Assembly: GCA_028283655.1 (NCBI GenBank)
Contig: JAPWKE010000003.1
Location: forward strand, 2,418,001-2,482,000
DNA from: Acidobacteriaceae bacterium
GTDB taxonomy: Bacteria; Acidobacteriota; Terriglobia; Terriglobales; Acidobacteriaceae
Reading direction: 5' to 3'
DNA length: 64,000 nt
The notes beneath the pieces are model-generated. The model was not told the DNA's origin and did not search any database. It saw nothing but the letters and a program-made list of their open reading frames with translations. Positions 34,748 to 43,687 of this stretch are shown here, piece by piece. How positions within the stretch are numbered: the first letter of the stretch is position 1; the number at the start of each line of letters is the position of its first letter. The translations under genes and the position numbers were made by a program.

Positions 34748-35500
34748 ATGTTTACCGGCCTGATCGAAACCACCGGCACCGTGCTTGCACTGACGCCCAT
34801 CGAAGGCGGCGCGATGCGTCTGCTTGTCGCCGCCCCTGCGCTCGCGGGGCGTTGGAAACAAGGCGACTCCATCGCGGTTAACGGAACCTGCCTAACGGCC
34901 ATCGATGTGCAGGAAGCGGATGCAAAGCACCCCGGCCGCTTCGCTGCGGACCTCGCCGAAGAGACGATCCGCCGCACCACGCTAACGAGCCTTACCCCCG
35001 GCGGCCTGGTGAACCTCGAACTCCCCACGCCCGCAGGTTCGCCGCTCGGCGGTCACGTCGTGCAAGGGCACGTCGATGGCACAGGCAAGCTGATTTCACT
35101 CGAGCCGTTGCAGCCGAACCTTGATCGTACCGACTGGCGGCTGACGATCGAAGCACCCGCGCAGTTAGCAGCCAGCATCGTGCAGCAGGGCTCCATCACC
35201 ATCGACGGCATCTCGCTGACGGTCGCAAAGCTGCACCCTGTAAACGCTGACGGCAGCGTCCTGTTGGAGGTCGCGATCATCCCGCACACGTACAAATCGA
35301 CGAACCTGCGCTCGCTGCTCTCCGGCACGGAGGTGAACCTCGAAACCGATGTGCTCGCCCGGTATGCCGAACGCCGCGCCGGCCTCTCGGCCGCAACGCC
35401 TGCTCCTGGCTGGAATGCAAACGAAACACCCACGATTCTCCCCGCACCAGTTGAACCCGGCGGCCTCACCGTCGAGTCGCTGATTGCGCGCGGCTACTAA
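34748..35500 (+). CDS. ribE: Riboflavin synthase
   Basis: A 250-aa riboflavin synthase alpha subunit made of two repeated lumazine-binding beta-barrels. The start MFTGLIETTGTV, the NGTCLTAIDVQ strand, GGHVVQGHVDGTG at the repeat junction and SITIDGISLTVAKL in the second repeat are diagnostic. It converts two 6,7-dimethyl-8-ribityllumazine to riboflavin and a pyrimidine. The C-terminus carries about 35 extra residues (from around residue 213) ending ESLIARGY, which are not part of the usual barrel. Confidence 0.94.
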   Translation: MFTGLIETTGTVLALTPIEGGAMRLLVAAPALAGRWKQGDSIAVNGTCLTAIDVQEADAKHPGRFAADLAEETIRRTTLTSLTPGGLVNLELPTPAGSPLGGHVVQGHVDGTGKLISLEPLQPNLDRTDWRLTIEAPAQLAASIVQQGSITIDGISLTVAKLHPVNADGSVLLEVAIIPHTYKSTNLRSLLSGTEVNLETDVLARYAERRAGLSAATPAPGWNANETPTILPAPVEPGGLTVESLIARGY

Positions 35501-35526
35501 CTCTCACTACGACTGGACACTCACTC

Positions 35527-36150
35527 TTGACCACGAAACTCACCATTCCCCACGGCGAATTTGACGCTTACCTCTTTGACTGCGACGGCACCATCGTCGA
35601 CTCCATGCCGCTGCACTACGTGGCCTGGAACAAGATGCTCGCCACCTATAACTGCCCGTTCCCCGAAGACCAGTTCTACTCGCTTGGCGGCCTGCCGGTG
35701 GAGACGATCCTGCACCTGCTCAACGAGCAGCACGGCCTCTCCATGCCCGTGAAGGAAGTCGCCCATGAGAAGGAACTGATGTACCAGGAAATGGTGCACA
35801 CCATCGATGGCATTCCCATGGTCATCGACCACATCCACGACAAGCACGGCAAGATTCCGTTCGCCGTCGTCAGCGGATCGCCGCGTAAGTCGGTCGTGGA
35901 CTCGCTCAAAGCGCTTGGTCTTTTAGACAAGTTCGAGGTGCTGGTCTGCGCGGGCGAGTACACGAAGGGCAAGCCCGATCCGGAACCGTTTCTGAAGGCC
36001 GCCGAGATGCTCGGCGTCGACCCGAAGCGCTGCCTCGTCTTCGAAGACGCGCAGCCGGGTATCGAGTCCGCCAAAGCCGCCGGAATGCAGTGGGTACGCG
36101 TTCCGCTACCCAGCGAACGCCTTGCCGCAGCAGAAGCTGCAGCGCGCTAA
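35527..36150 (+). CDS. HAD-superfamily sugar-phosphate phosphatase (beta-PGM-like)
   Basis: A 207-aa HAD hydrolase of subfamily IA. Motif I is YLFDCDGTIVDSMPLH, motif II is FAVVSGSPRKSV, motif III Lys lies in GKPDPEPFLKAAEMLG and motif IV is CLVFEDAQPGIESAKAAGM. The FDCDGTIVDSMP and EDAQPG blocks resemble E. coli YqaB (fructose-1-phosphatase) and beta-phosphoglucomutase. No ATG precedes motif I in frame, so translation probably begins at TTG 35527. It could dephosphorylate a riboflavin pathway intermediate, since it follows ribDE by 26 bp; that is inference from context only. Its stop overlaps that of the convergent vapC by 3 nt. Confidence 0.85.
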   Translation: MTTKLTIPHGEFDAYLFDCDGTIVDSMPLHYVAWNKMLATYNCPFPEDQFYSLGGLPVETILHLLNEQHGLSMPVKEVAHEKELMYQEMVHTIDGIPMVIDHIHDKHGKIPFAVVSGSPRKSVVDSLKALGLLDKFEVLVCAGEYTKGKPDPEPFLKAAEMLGVDPKRCLVFEDAQPGIESAKAAGMQWVRVPLPSERLAAAEAAAR

Positions 36151-36563
36151 AGAAACGGATTCACAATACGTAACCCATCGAAGACCTGCCCATGCTGCAG
36201 GTCTTCGGTGTATAGAACATCCGCTCCGCCAGCGATGGCCGCTTCAATGATCAACGCATCGTAGAAGCTGATGCGATTGGCAAAGTGCCGCCGGACCGCT
36301 GCAAGAATCAGGGTTGCCGTTGTCTCAACGGAAGGGATCCTCGACAGCTGCCGTAACAGTTGAAGGATGACTTCTTCTGAAAGCTGACCACGTAGCCGCC
36401 GCGTACAAACGTTCGCAAACTCTTTCAGAACCTGCGGCGAGACAATGCACTCACCATCAGCACTCAAACTCTGAGCAAGGTCACGAGCAATGGAATGCTT
36501 TCGCGGATCAGCAAAGTCCGCGAAAGCATCGATCACGATATTCGCGTCGAGGAAGGCCGTCAT
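36147..36563 (-). CDS. vapC: PIN-domain ribonuclease toxin (VapC family)
   Basis: A 138-aa PIN-domain protein. Acidic active-site residues are readable as FLDANIVIDAF (Asp6), QVLKEFANV (Glu48), FYDALIIEAA (Asp102) and YTEDLQHG (Glu120/Asp121), a complete PIN metal site. Such toxins cleave RNA, often tRNA, and are neutralised by a cognate antitoxin. The start overlaps the antitoxin stop by 4 nt (36560-36563), giving the usual antitoxin-first coupling. The gene looks intact. Confidence 0.9.
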   Translation of the reverse strand: MTAFLDANIVIDAFADFADPRKHSIARDLAQSLSADGECIVSPQVLKEFANVCTRRLRGQLSEEVILQLLRQLSRIPSVETTATLILAAVRRHFANRISFYDALIIEAAIAGGADVLYTEDLQHGQVFDGLRIVNPFL

Positions 36564-36805
36564 CCGCGGGCGTTGCGTTCCTCGCGTGAAGGCATTCCGC
36601 CTTCCAGATAAGCCGGGTTTGCGTCCGAGATTTCAATCATTCTGCGAACAGCATCGAACTGTTCTGACCGCCCGCTTTTTTCGCGAGAGCCCAGTTCTTC
36701 CAGCTTCCGCAACAACTGCGATTCGACATCCGTCCCAGCGCTCTTCGCGGCGGCCTCTGCGCGAGCCAGCAGATCCGCATCCACCTGTAGCGTCAACGTA
36801 GCCAT
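36560..36805 (-). CDS. vapB: Antitoxin of the VapBC-type module
   Basis: An 81-aa protein beginning MATLTLQVDADLLARAEAAA, a ribbon-helix-helix-like DNA-binding N-terminus, followed by a charged, probably unfolded tail that would wrap around the toxin. AGGAGG lies 6 nt before ATG 36805, which rules out the much longer frame to 37075. Antitoxins of this kind also repress their own operon. The module lies between convergent riboflavin/phosphatase genes and rho. Confidence 0.82.
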   Translation of the reverse strand: MATLTLQVDADLLARAEAAAKSAGTDVESQLLRKLEELGSREKSGRSEQFDAVRRMIEISDANPAYLEGGMPSREERNARG

Positions 36806-36854
36806 CAGAAGCCTCCTGCGAGACAGCATACACCGCGCCCTTCCCACAAACGCG

Positions 36855-36890
36855 ACAAAGGGCCCGAGCCTCCGCGCTCGCGCCCTTTGT
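36855..36890 (-). terminator. Terminator hairpin of rho
   Basis: A 9-bp outer stem (36855-36863 with 36882-36890) is continued by an inner CGAGC/GCTCG pairing. It lies 65 nt beyond the rho stop codon on the minus strand and upstream of vapB. Confidence 0.65.
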
Positions 36891-36954
36891 CTTCCAGCCG
36901 AGCCCGCGATCTCTCGCTGACTCTGTTCGCCTGCCCGTTTCTCCGGAGAGAAAT

Positions 36955-38205
36955 CTAGAGCGACGACATGTTGTGCAGGAACTCCTGGTTGTTCCGGGTC
37001 TTGCCCAGCTTGTCGGAAAGCAGTTCCATCGCTTCGACAGCCGAAAGAGGATTCAGCACCTTGCGCAGAATCCACGTACGCTGCAGGTCTTCCTTCGGAA
37101 TCAGCAGCTCTTCCTTACGCGTGCCCGAGCGCTGGATGTCGATCGCCGGGAACACACGCTTGTCGACAAGCTTGCGGTCCAGAATAACTTCCATGTTGCC
37201 CGTGCCCTTGAACTCTTCGAAGATCACTTCGTCCATGCGCGAGCCGGTATCCACCAGCGCCGACGCAATGATCGTGAGCGAGCCGCCCTCTTCAATGTTG
37301 CGGGCCGCGCCGAAGAAGCGCTTGGGGCGCTGCAACGCGTTCGAATCCACACCGCCGGAGAGCACCTTGCCCGACGGAGGAACAATCGTGTTGTACGCAC
37401 GCGCCAGACGCGTGATCGAGTCCAGCAGGATGACCACGTCGCGCTTGTGCTCGACCAGGCGCTTGGCCTTTTCGATCACCATCTCCGCAACCTGTACGTG
37501 ACGTGCCGCCGGTTCATCGAAGGTCGAGGAGATGACCTCACCCTTCACCGAACGCTGCATGTCCGTCACTTCTTCCGGGCGCTCGTCGATGAGCAGCACG
37601 ATCAGCGTGACTTCAGGATGGTTCGCCGTGATGGAGTTCGCGATCGACTGCATCAGCACCGTCTTACCGGTACGCGGCGGAGCAACAATCAGACCACGCT
37701 GCCCCTTGCCGATCGGGCAAAGCAGGTCGGTGACACGGCCCGAGATGTTCTCGCGCACGGTCTCCATCTTGATGCGTTCCTGCGGGTAGAGCGGCGTCAG
37801 GTTGTCGAACAGAATTTTGTTGCGGGTCTCTTCGGGCGACTCGAAGTTGATCGCCTCAATCTTGACCAGCGCAAAGTACTTTTCGCCCTCATGCGGGCTG
37901 CGGACGTTGCCGCTGATCGTATCGCCGGTCTTCAGATCGAACTTGCGGATCTGGCTGGGCGAAACGTAGATGTCGTCGGGGCCGGGCAGGTAGTTGTAAT
38001 CCGGCGAGCGCAGGAAGCCATAGCCGTCGGGCAGAATCTCCAGCACGCCTTCGGCGAAGATGTGGCCTTCCTTCTCGCTCTGCGCCTGCAGAATCTTGAA
38101 GATCAGGTCCTGCTTACGGAGTCCGCTGGCGCCGGGAATGTCCAGGCCACGCGCAAGTTTGCCTAGTTCGGCAATGCTTTTTTCTTTCAACTCTGAAATT
38201 GTCAT
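36955..38205 (-). CDS. rho: Transcription termination factor Rho
   Basis: A 416-aa hexameric RNA helicase, close to the 419 aa of E. coli Rho, so without the large insertions seen in some phyla. It has an N-terminal Rho_N helix-loop domain ([18 protein letters not shown]), an OB-fold RNA-binding domain ([20 protein letters not shown]), Walker A in [12 protein letters not shown], Walker B in [16 protein letters not shown], the Q loop with [20 protein letters not shown], and the R loop. It lies downstream of rpoZ in the same orientation, separated by a hairpin-containing spacer. Confidence 0.97.
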   Translation of the reverse strand: MTISELKEKSIAELGKLARGLDIPGASGLRKQDLIFKILQAQSEKEGHIFAEGVLEILPDGYGFLRSPDYNYLPGPDDIYVSPSQIRKFDLKTGDTISGNVRSPHEGEKYFALVKIEAINFESPEETRNKILFDNLTPLYPQERIKMETVRENISGRVTDLLCPIGKGQRGLIVAPPRTGKTVLMQSIANSITANHPEVTLIVLLIDERPEEVTDMQRSVKGEVISSTFDEPAARHVQVAEMVIEKAKRLVEHKRDVVILLDSITRLARAYNTIVPPSGKVLSGGVDSNALQRPKRFFGAARNIEEGGSLTIIASALVDTGSRMDEVIFEEFKGTGNMEVILDRKLVDKRVFPAIDIQRSGTRKEELLIPKEDLQRTWILRKVLNPLSAVEAMELLSDKLGKTRNNQEFLHNMSSL

Positions 38206-38407
38206 CGGTTCTCGTTACTTCTATCGGAATTTTGCAGATGGGACTTGAGACAGGCGGGAAACGCGATACAGCGAAGTTGCGTCTTCGGGTACAGCAGAAA
38301 CCGCGCAGAAGGCGGTCCGGTGTTGCAGGGGATGATGCAGAAACAACGTCAGACTGCGGGAGTGTTGCACACAGCGTAGCAGAAGGCACGCCGGTGGAAA
38401 TTAGTTT

Positions 38408-38465
38408 TTTTGAGCTTCGCTTCCCTCCGCTGGAACAGGGAGGAGCGGCGGGAAGCGACTCAAAA
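38408..38465 (-). terminator. Long interrupted hairpin in the rpoZ-rho spacer
   Basis: Arms TTTTGAG/CTCAAAA (38408-38414, 38459-38465), CGCTTCCC/GGGAAGCG (38418-38425, 38450-38457) and CCGCT/AGCGG (38427-38431, 38444-38448) build one long stem. It begins 8 nt after the rpoZ stop on the minus strand and could terminate or attenuate transcription into rho. No U tract follows. Confidence 0.6.
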
Positions 38466-38473
38466 GGGGAAAC

Positions 38474-38677
38474 TTAGGCTACCGAAGTAAGCTCAGCGAC
38501 CTCGACCTGCGTGTTCATCGGAACGGTGTCTTTGAAACGATCCAGAACTTCGTTGGTCGTGTCCTGCAGACGGGTATTGGGCTTGTGCAGCTTGCGGGTT
38601 GCCTTCGAAGCCAGTTGGCAAAGCTTGTAACGGTTCTGAACGTGCGTCATCGCACCAAAGATCAAATCGGAACGCAT
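38474..38677 (-). CDS. rpoZ: RNA polymerase omega subunit (short acidobacterial form)
   Basis: A 67-aa protein, MRSDLIFGAMTHVQNRYKLC followed by QLASKATRKLHKPNTR. The NRYKLCQLASKATRK segment corresponds to the omega fold's conserved helix that contacts the beta-prime subunit. The short length and RSDLIFGAM start are, from memory, typical of Acidobacteriota. AAGGAG lies 8 nt before the ATG. Omega helps assemble RNA polymerase and can bind ppGpp. Its position upstream of rho makes a transcription-related unit. Confidence 0.85.
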   Translation of the reverse strand: MRSDLIFGAMTHVQNRYKLCQLASKATRKLHKPNTRLQDTTNEVLDRFKDTVPMNTQVEVAELTSVA

Positions 38678-39181
38678 GGAAATGCTCCTTCATTGGGATT
38701 TTCGGACTTTGTCTGGTCAATCACCCACTGCGATCCCGCAGCAAAGTGTCACTCCTGACGTCCGTTTGCGCGAGTAGAGGGTAGTGCCGGGCTAAATGGT
38801 CAGCGCCGCTCGCTTACGGCTGACCAGCCCTTTTTGAGTCCTGAACCATTAGACGCACGCTCTGGCCGTTGAGGTGCACCTAATCGGGCCTTAACCGCTA
38901 AACAACACAAAACACAAAAGAAACTCTGCGGTTTGTACCGTGGATTCGAAGCAATTTAGCTGCTTTGGGGAGGAATCCGGCAGCGCACGACTGCCTCGCG
39001 GAACGTCTTGCATCGGGCAAACTCCAAGGCCAAGCTGGAGTCCTGCAATCCCCGATCCATATGCACCATATCGTGTGAAATCCTGGGGGTCAATAACTAT
39101 TTTAGACAGTTTTGAAACGTTTTACAGGAATCGAACGGTGGGAACGTTTTCTGATATCAAACCCCAACGAGGATTCTTTCC
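38678..39181. ncRNA. Non-coding region with several hairpins (candidate structured RNA)
   Basis: No convincing gene was found in these 504 bp between divergent rpoZ and the next plus-strand gene. It holds a hairpin followed by five T residues (38789-38835), GGCAG/CTGCC at 38979-38995, and a nested structure where ATCGGG (39012-39017) pairs with CCCGAT (39051-39056) around ACTCCA/TGGAGT (39021-39026, 39036-39041). A small RNA or structured leader is possible; no known RNA family (tmRNA, RNase P, SRP) was recognised. Confidence 0.35.
38789..38835 (+). terminator. Hairpin with T5 tail upstream of rpoZ
   Basis: GGGCT and GGTCAGC (38789-38793, 38798-38804) pair with GCTGACC and AGCCC (38819-38825, 38826-38830), followed by TTTTT. 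It has the form of a plus-strand intrinsic terminator although no plus-strand gene precedes it. Confidence 0.55.
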
Positions 39182-39613
39182 ATGCCCACATCGGCACCTA
39201 CGTCCCCCTATCGTGATCACCCCACTGCGGCGGAGTTGCAACGTGCCCTGCGTGAGGCTCCTGTGCTCGCCCGGGACGAAACCGCCTCGGCACACTTTCT
39301 TGGCCTGCCTGTGGTCTGGCGAACGCGATTCTTCGACGCGATCGAGTGCGGCCGGGGACCGATCAAGCAGCTGAGCTTCACCCAGCGCGGCCTCCACAGT
39401 CATGCTCGCTCGGATAATCCGATCTACTGCTTTCTTGACCTCACTCAGGATGATGGCTTCCGTGAGCTTCGGCGCGGACGCCGGGTGGACCTCTATGGAC
39501 GGATCGCCAGTATCGACGTCACGCTGGGAACGACGCTGGAGCTTGATCGCTACGTTGTCCTGCAAGAGACGCTGCTCGACCGCTGGGTGGAGAAAATGGA
39601 CAGCAGAGGCTGA
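39182..39613 (+). CDS. Protein of unknown function with OB-like segment
   Basis: A 143-aa cytoplasmic protein with no signal peptide or membrane segment. The second half has a strand pattern (RRVDLYGRIASIDVTLGTTL then LELDRYVVLQE) that recalls OB-fold nucleic-acid-binding domains, but no family signature is certain. AGGA lies about 9 nt before the ATG. It is convergent with comM, the stops being only 10 bp apart. Function unknown. Confidence 0.6.
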   Translation: MPTSAPTSPYRDHPTAAELQRALREAPVLARDETASAHFLGLPVVWRTRFFDAIECGRGPIKQLSFTQRGLHSHARSDNPIYCFLDLTQDDGFRELRRGRRVDLYGRIASIDVTLGTTLELDRYVVLQETLLDRWVEKMDSRG

Positions 39614-39622
39614 GCATGGGGC

Positions 39623-41209
39623 TCAGGCCCAGTAGCTGCGGTCGAGGGTGCGGTACTGGATGGCCTCGGCGATGTGTTTGACGGCGATGCTGGGAACCCC
39701 GTCGAGGTCGGCGATGGTGCGGGCGACCTTGAGGATGCGGTCGTGGGCGCGGGCGCTAAGCCCCTGCTGCTGCATGGCGCGCTCCAGCATTCGCTCGGCA
39801 TCGCTTTCCAGCTCGCAGTGCGTCCGGATTTCTCCGGTCGACATCTGCGAGTTGGAGAAGACTTTGCGGGCTTTCGGGTTGGCACTTCTCTGCCCCAGAC
39901 CGAAGCGTTCGTGCTGACGCTCGCGGGCGGCGAGGACGCGGGCACGGATTTCGGTCGAGCCTTCAGCAGCCTGCCCACCACGAAGCTCCTTGTACTGCAC
40001 GGCCGGAACCTCAATATGGATGTCAATGCGGTCGAGCAGCGGGCCGCTGACTTTGCTGACGTAACGCTGGATCATGGGTGGCGAGCACATGCACTGGCGT
40101 CCCTTGTCGTTGAAGTAGCCGCAGGGGCAGGGGTTCATGGCAGCGGCCATCATGAAGCGCGCCGGAAAGGTGAGGCTCATGGCGGCGCGGGCGATGGTGA
40201 CGTTGCCGTCTTCGAGCGGCTGGCGGAGAACCTCCAGCACGTTGCGGGGGAACTCCGGGAGCTCGTCGAGGAAGAGGACACCGTTGTGCGCGAGGGAGAC
40301 TTCGCCGGGACGCGGGTTCATGCCGCCGCCGATGAGACCGGCGTCCGAGATGGTGTGGTGCGGGGAGCGGAAGGGGCGATGCGTGACGAGGCCGTCGTCG
40401 CGGTTCAGAACGCCGGCGACGGAGTGAATCTTGGTGGTCTCGAGAGCTTCTTCAAAACGCAGCGGCGCGAGGATCGAGGGCAGGCGCTTGGCGAGCATGG
40501 TTTTGCCGGAGCCGGGCGGGCCGATCATCAGGATATTGTGGCCGCCAGCAGCGGCGACTTCGAGGGCACGCTTGGCGACGTGCTGGCCGCGCACGTCCTT
40601 GAAGTCAGGTACGCCTTCTTCAGCGTGAGCGAGCATGGAACGCGAGTCCACCTGAAGAGGCTGCGCGGTGGTCGAGAGGTTTCCCTGGGCGAGATGGTTG
40701 AGCAGTTCGCGGACTTCGAGCAGCGAGCGCACGGGCCAGACGTTGACGCCTTCGACGACGGCGGCCTCGCGAGCATTGGCTGCGGGGAGGATGAGGTTTT
40801 TGACGCCCGCGGCGCGAACGGCCATCGCGACCGGCAGCATTCCCTGCACGGCACGCACGGCTCCATCGAGACCGAGTTCTCCGACAAGGACGAAGTCGCT
40901 GAGTTCGGTGGCAGAAAGCGCGCCGTAGGCTCCGAGGATGCCGACGGCGATGGGGAGATCGAAGCCCGAGCCTTCCTTTTTAAGGTCCGCAGGGGCGAGG
41001 TTGATGGTGGTCTTTGTGGCGGGGAGTTCAAAGCCGGAGTTCTTGATCGCGGCCTTGACGCGGTCGCGACTCTCGCGGACGGCGGCGTCGGGGAGACCGA
41101 CTACGGCGAAGATGTCTTTGTCGAGCTTGATGCCGAGGTAGTCGATTTCGACGTCGATGAGATGCGCGTCGATTCCATAGACCGCTGCGCTTCGGGTCTT
41201 GAACAACAT
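39623..41209 (-). CDS. comM: ComM/YifB-family AAA+ ATPase
   Basis: A 528-aa Mg-chelatase-family AAA+ protein. A Lon-like N-terminal domain ([40 protein letters not shown]) precedes the ATPase with Walker [16 protein letters not shown], Walker [30 protein letters not shown], a four-Cys motif [17 protein letters not shown] and arginine finger region [11 protein letters not shown]. Homologues are branch-migration helicases that extend recombination during natural transformation. ATG 41209 gives the family start MLFKT and fits GGCGG spacing; GTG 41215 is the alternative. Confidence 0.94.
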   Translation of the reverse strand: MLFKTRSAAVYGIDAHLIDVEIDYLGIKLDKDIFAVVGLPDAAVRESRDRVKAAIKNSGFELPATKTTINLAPADLKKEGSGFDLPIAVGILGAYGALSATELSDFVLVGELGLDGAVRAVQGMLPVAMAVRAAGVKNLILPAANAREAAVVEGVNVWPVRSLLEVRELLNHLAQGNLSTTAQPLQVDSRSMLAHAEEGVPDFKDVRGQHVAKRALEVAAAGGHNILMIGPPGSGKTMLAKRLPSILAPLRFEEALETTKIHSVAGVLNRDDGLVTHRPFRSPHHTISDAGLIGGGMNPRPGEVSLAHNGVLFLDELPEFPRNVLEVLRQPLEDGNVTIARAAMSLTFPARFMMAAAMNPCPCGYFNDKGRQCMCSPPMIQRYVSKVSGPLLDRIDIHIEVPAVQYKELRGGQAAEGSTEIRARVLAARERQHERFGLGQRSANPKARKVFSNSQMSTGEIRTHCELESDAERMLERAMQQQGLSARAHDRILKVARTIADLDGVPSIAVKHIAEAIQYRTLDRSYWA

Positions 41210-41431
41210 TGCCACCGCCTGGTGTTGCCATTGAGGCCGTAAAGTTTGGCCAGTCTAGCATCATCCGTTGGCGGCTGAACACAGCCCGGGGATTTCTTCT
41301 TCGCCACAAAGACGCGGGGGGATTCCGGGCCATCGGAGGCAAGGACAAAGAACCAGAGCGTCCGTAACAGCAACCTGAAAACAGTCTGTACAGGAAACGG
41401 ATCCAGGCACGTTTTGCGATGAGTTCTGTCA

Positions 41432-41466
41432 GGTGGCTATTTGCTCTTATAGAGAGCGTAGCCACC
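41432..41466 (-). terminator. Hairpin beyond the lone GT2 gene
   Basis: GGTGGCTA (41432-41439) pairs with TAGCCACC (41459-41466), and inside it GCTCT (41443-41447) pairs with AGAGC (41453-41457). It starts 18 nt after the glycosyltransferase stop on the minus strand. No T tract follows. Confidence 0.55.
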
Positions 41467-41484
41467 AACAGGAGTTGTCCGAAG

Positions 41485-42429
41485 CTACTTCCGTTCCTGC
41501 CCTGCACTTCGAAGCGAAGTGCTAATACCGGCTTCCGATTGCTGAAGCGGATAGGGCAAGCGTCGGTGAGGAAGGGTTAGAAGACTTTTCACCCAGCCAC
41601 TTACAACTACCTTTAGAGAAGGTCGCGGGGCTGGTGGCCGCTGCTTGCCGTGGGTTCTTTCAATCTGAGCCAGGAGATTCTCAAGAGAAGGCTTCAACTG
41701 GTCGCCTAACTCTTTGGGCAGGTAGCTCTGTAGAAACGTGAGCATGTGGACACAGGCTTTCTCCCAAGCCTCGCCCTGGTTATGGCCTGCGTTCGTCGAA
41801 TGAATGCGGTAGTACCCCAGCGGCCTGTTTTGAAACTTGACCCTGCCTGAAGCGCTTTCGAGCATCGCCCAGCACCAATCTGTTGCCAGATCGCCAGCCT
41901 TGGGAATCGGCGGCGCCGCAAGCAGTACGCGGCGAGCGAGCAAGGAGAAACTGATGGTATAAACGCAACCCTGCTTGAAGTAAGCGAAGCTCTCCGGGAA
42001 ATCAAGAGAACGCTTTGGCCCACCCGTACCGCGAACTCGCAACGGCTTCAGATTTGCATCCGTCTCATAGCAGGCACCCGCAATGATGGACACATTACTC
42101 TCACCTTCAAGCTGCTTATGCATGGTCTCCAGGAACTCTGGATGCATTGCATCGTCAGAAGAAAGAAAGCAGACATAATCGCTGGTGGCCTGTTCGAGCA
42201 AGAATCGATAGTGGCCACCCAAGGTTGTACGCTCTGGGGGCCGCGTAATTTTGACGCGCGGAAAGCCTCGATATTCTTCGATAATTTCGAAGCTTCGATC
42301 TGGAGACTGGTCATCCGAGATAATGATTTCGTCAGCAGGAACGGTCTGTGCGAGAACTGATTCAATTGTCGTCCGGATGAATTTCTCCGAGCGATAGCAG
42401 GGAATGCAAATTGAAATGGTGGGCGGCAT
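41485..42429 (-). CDS. Lone family 2 glycosyltransferase
   Basis: A 314-aa GT-A glycosyltransferase with TISICIPCYRSEKFIRTTIE, IIISDDQSPDRSFEII and CFLSSDDAMHPEFLE as the nucleotide- and metal-binding motifs, then DLATDWCWAMLESA as a later acidic motif. It stands alone, outside the main exopolysaccharide locus, and is noticeably lower in G+C than its neighbours, which suggests later acquisition. MPPTISICIP at 42429 is the natural family start; the frame extends to GTG 42507. Confidence 0.83.
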   Translation of the reverse strand: MPPTISICIPCYRSEKFIRTTIESVLAQTVPADEIIISDDQSPDRSFEIIEEYRGFPRVKITRPPERTTLGGHYRFLLEQATSDYVCFLSSDDAMHPEFLETMHKQLEGESNVSIIAGACYETDANLKPLRVRGTGGPKRSLDFPESFAYFKQGCVYTISFSLLARRVLLAAPPIPKAGDLATDWCWAMLESASGRVKFQNRPLGYYRIHSTNAGHNQGEAWEKACVHMLTFLQSYLPKELGDQLKPSLENLLAQIERTHGKQRPPAPRPSLKVVVSGWVKSLLTLPHRRLPYPLQQSEAGISTSLRSAGQERK

Positions 42430-42677
42430 CCGCTCTATACATTCTCCGTTTTTTTCTTGAAGTATTCGCACCCGACACCAGTATTCTTTGGCGTATATCC
42501 GTTTCACGGCCGCTGCACTTCGGACTTAGCAGTCTTGATAGAGCTAATGATACGACAGCGTACACGATCTCAGAGTAGCCTACCAGTCCGAGGTGGGCTG
42601 AGTTGAAGCCTGAGCATCTTTATCAAACAGCAAGGCGTCCAAGATTCCATATTGCGATATTAGGAGTTCGCGCAAAC

Positions 42678-43604
42678 ATGCACGCACGTTGGCATAGCAC
42701 TCTTCTCTGCACGCTTCTGGTCGTTCCCACTATCACCTTTGCCGCGACTCCGGCTGCGGCTTCCAAACAGGAGAAGAAAGATCAGTCCTCTGCGACAGCG
42801 CTGCCGCCGCCAGAGACGCAAGAGCAGAAGCTGGAACGGGCCTGGCAGTTGATCCGCGACAACGTGAAGGAAGAGAAGCATCTGGAGGCACAGACGCAGG
42901 CGCTCTCCGCACTTGCCGACCTGGGGGCAGATCCGAAGGCTAATGCGCTGATCGCAGAAGCGATGAAAGACCCGGATCTCGATGTACGGTCGGCGGCGAT
43001 CGTCGCGGCGGGCAAGACGAAGAGCCGGGCGCTGGTGGCTCCGGTGGAGAAACTGCTGGATGACCCGGAACCACAGGTGGCCTACACGGCTGCAACGGTG
43101 CTTTGGAAAGAGTTCAATGACCATAGCGGCGAAGACATTCTGGACTCGATTGTTTCGGGTGGACGCAAGGCTGGCCCGACGCTGATGCATGGAGCAGAGC
43201 ACCAGATGTCGCGCACACTGCACAGCCCTTCCGCACTGGCGCAGCTTGGTGTGACGCAGGGTGCGGGATTTCTGCTGGGGCCGTTCGGCTTCTCGATCAC
43301 GGCGATTCAGTACATGCGCAAGAACGGGTCGGATGAAGCTCGCGTGCAGTCGCTGATGCTGCTGGCGGATGAGAAGACCCAGGGCGTGCGCGATGATCTG
43401 ATGGATGCGCTGACGGACAAGGACCCGGGGATGCGTGCGACAGGCGCTCGTATGCTGGGCAACTATCGCGACAAGCGGTATGCAACGGCGATCGGTCCGC
43501 TGATTGACGACGACAAGCTGCCTGTTCGGTTGACTGCTTCGGCGGCTTACATCAAGTCGCTGGGTGGTGGAGTGCCAGTGCATTCGCATCTGCGTCACAA
43601 GTAA
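42678..43604 (+). CDS. Exported HEAT-repeat protein
   Basis: A 308-aa protein with a signal peptide (MHARWHSTLLCTLLVVPTITFA). The mature part consists of paired helices typical of HEAT/PBS-lyase repeats, for example NALIAEAMKDPDLDVRSAAI, ALVAPVEKLLDDPEPQVAY and GVRDDLMDALTDKDPGMRAT. Such solenoids serve as protein-binding scaffolds; no catalytic residues are evident. AGGAG precedes ATG 42678, whereas the frame opens at a TTG at 42603. It ends at a good intrinsic terminator. Partner unknown. Confidence 0.75.
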   Translation: MHARWHSTLLCTLLVVPTITFAATPAAASKQEKKDQSSATALPPPETQEQKLERAWQLIRDNVKEEKHLEAQTQALSALADLGADPKANALIAEAMKDPDLDVRSAAIVAAGKTKSRALVAPVEKLLDDPEPQVAYTAATVLWKEFNDHSGEDILDSIVSGGRKAGPTLMHGAEHQMSRTLHSPSALAQLGVTQGAGFLLGPFGFSITAIQYMRKNGSDEARVQSLMLLADEKTQGVRDDLMDALTDKDPGMRATGARMLGNYRDKRYATAIGPLIDDDKLPVRLTASAAYIKSLGGGVPVHSHLRHK

Positions 43605-43618
43605 CCCACAACGATGGT

Positions 43619-43660
43619 GGCGCTCGCGGCCTACAATAAGCCGCGAGCGCCTTTTCTTTT
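43619..43660 (+). terminator. Intrinsic terminator of the HEAT-repeat gene
   Basis: A 12-bp GC-rich stem (43619-43630 with 43640-43651) and a 9-nt loop are followed by TTTTCTTTT, a classical intrinsic terminator on the plus strand. Confidence 0.92.
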
Positions 43661-43687
43661 GGGTGCTTCCCTTTTGGCACAAACCTG

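Noticed and set aside
36560-37075. 171-codon version of the antitoxin
   Set aside because: The AGGAGG box at the internal ATG 36805 and the terminator inside the upstream part show that the short form is the gene.
39121-39150. tRNA T-arm-like CCGTTCGATTCCTG on the minus strand
   Set aside because: No acceptor stem, anticodon arm or D arm can be built around it.
38940-39374. 144-codon frame upstream of and overlapping the OB-like gene
   Set aside because: It runs through hairpins and overlaps a better frame with a ribosome site; composition is not protein-like.
39674-41242. 522-codon frame antisense to comM
   Set aside because: comM is unmistakable on the other strand; the antisense product is compositionally biased and motif-free.
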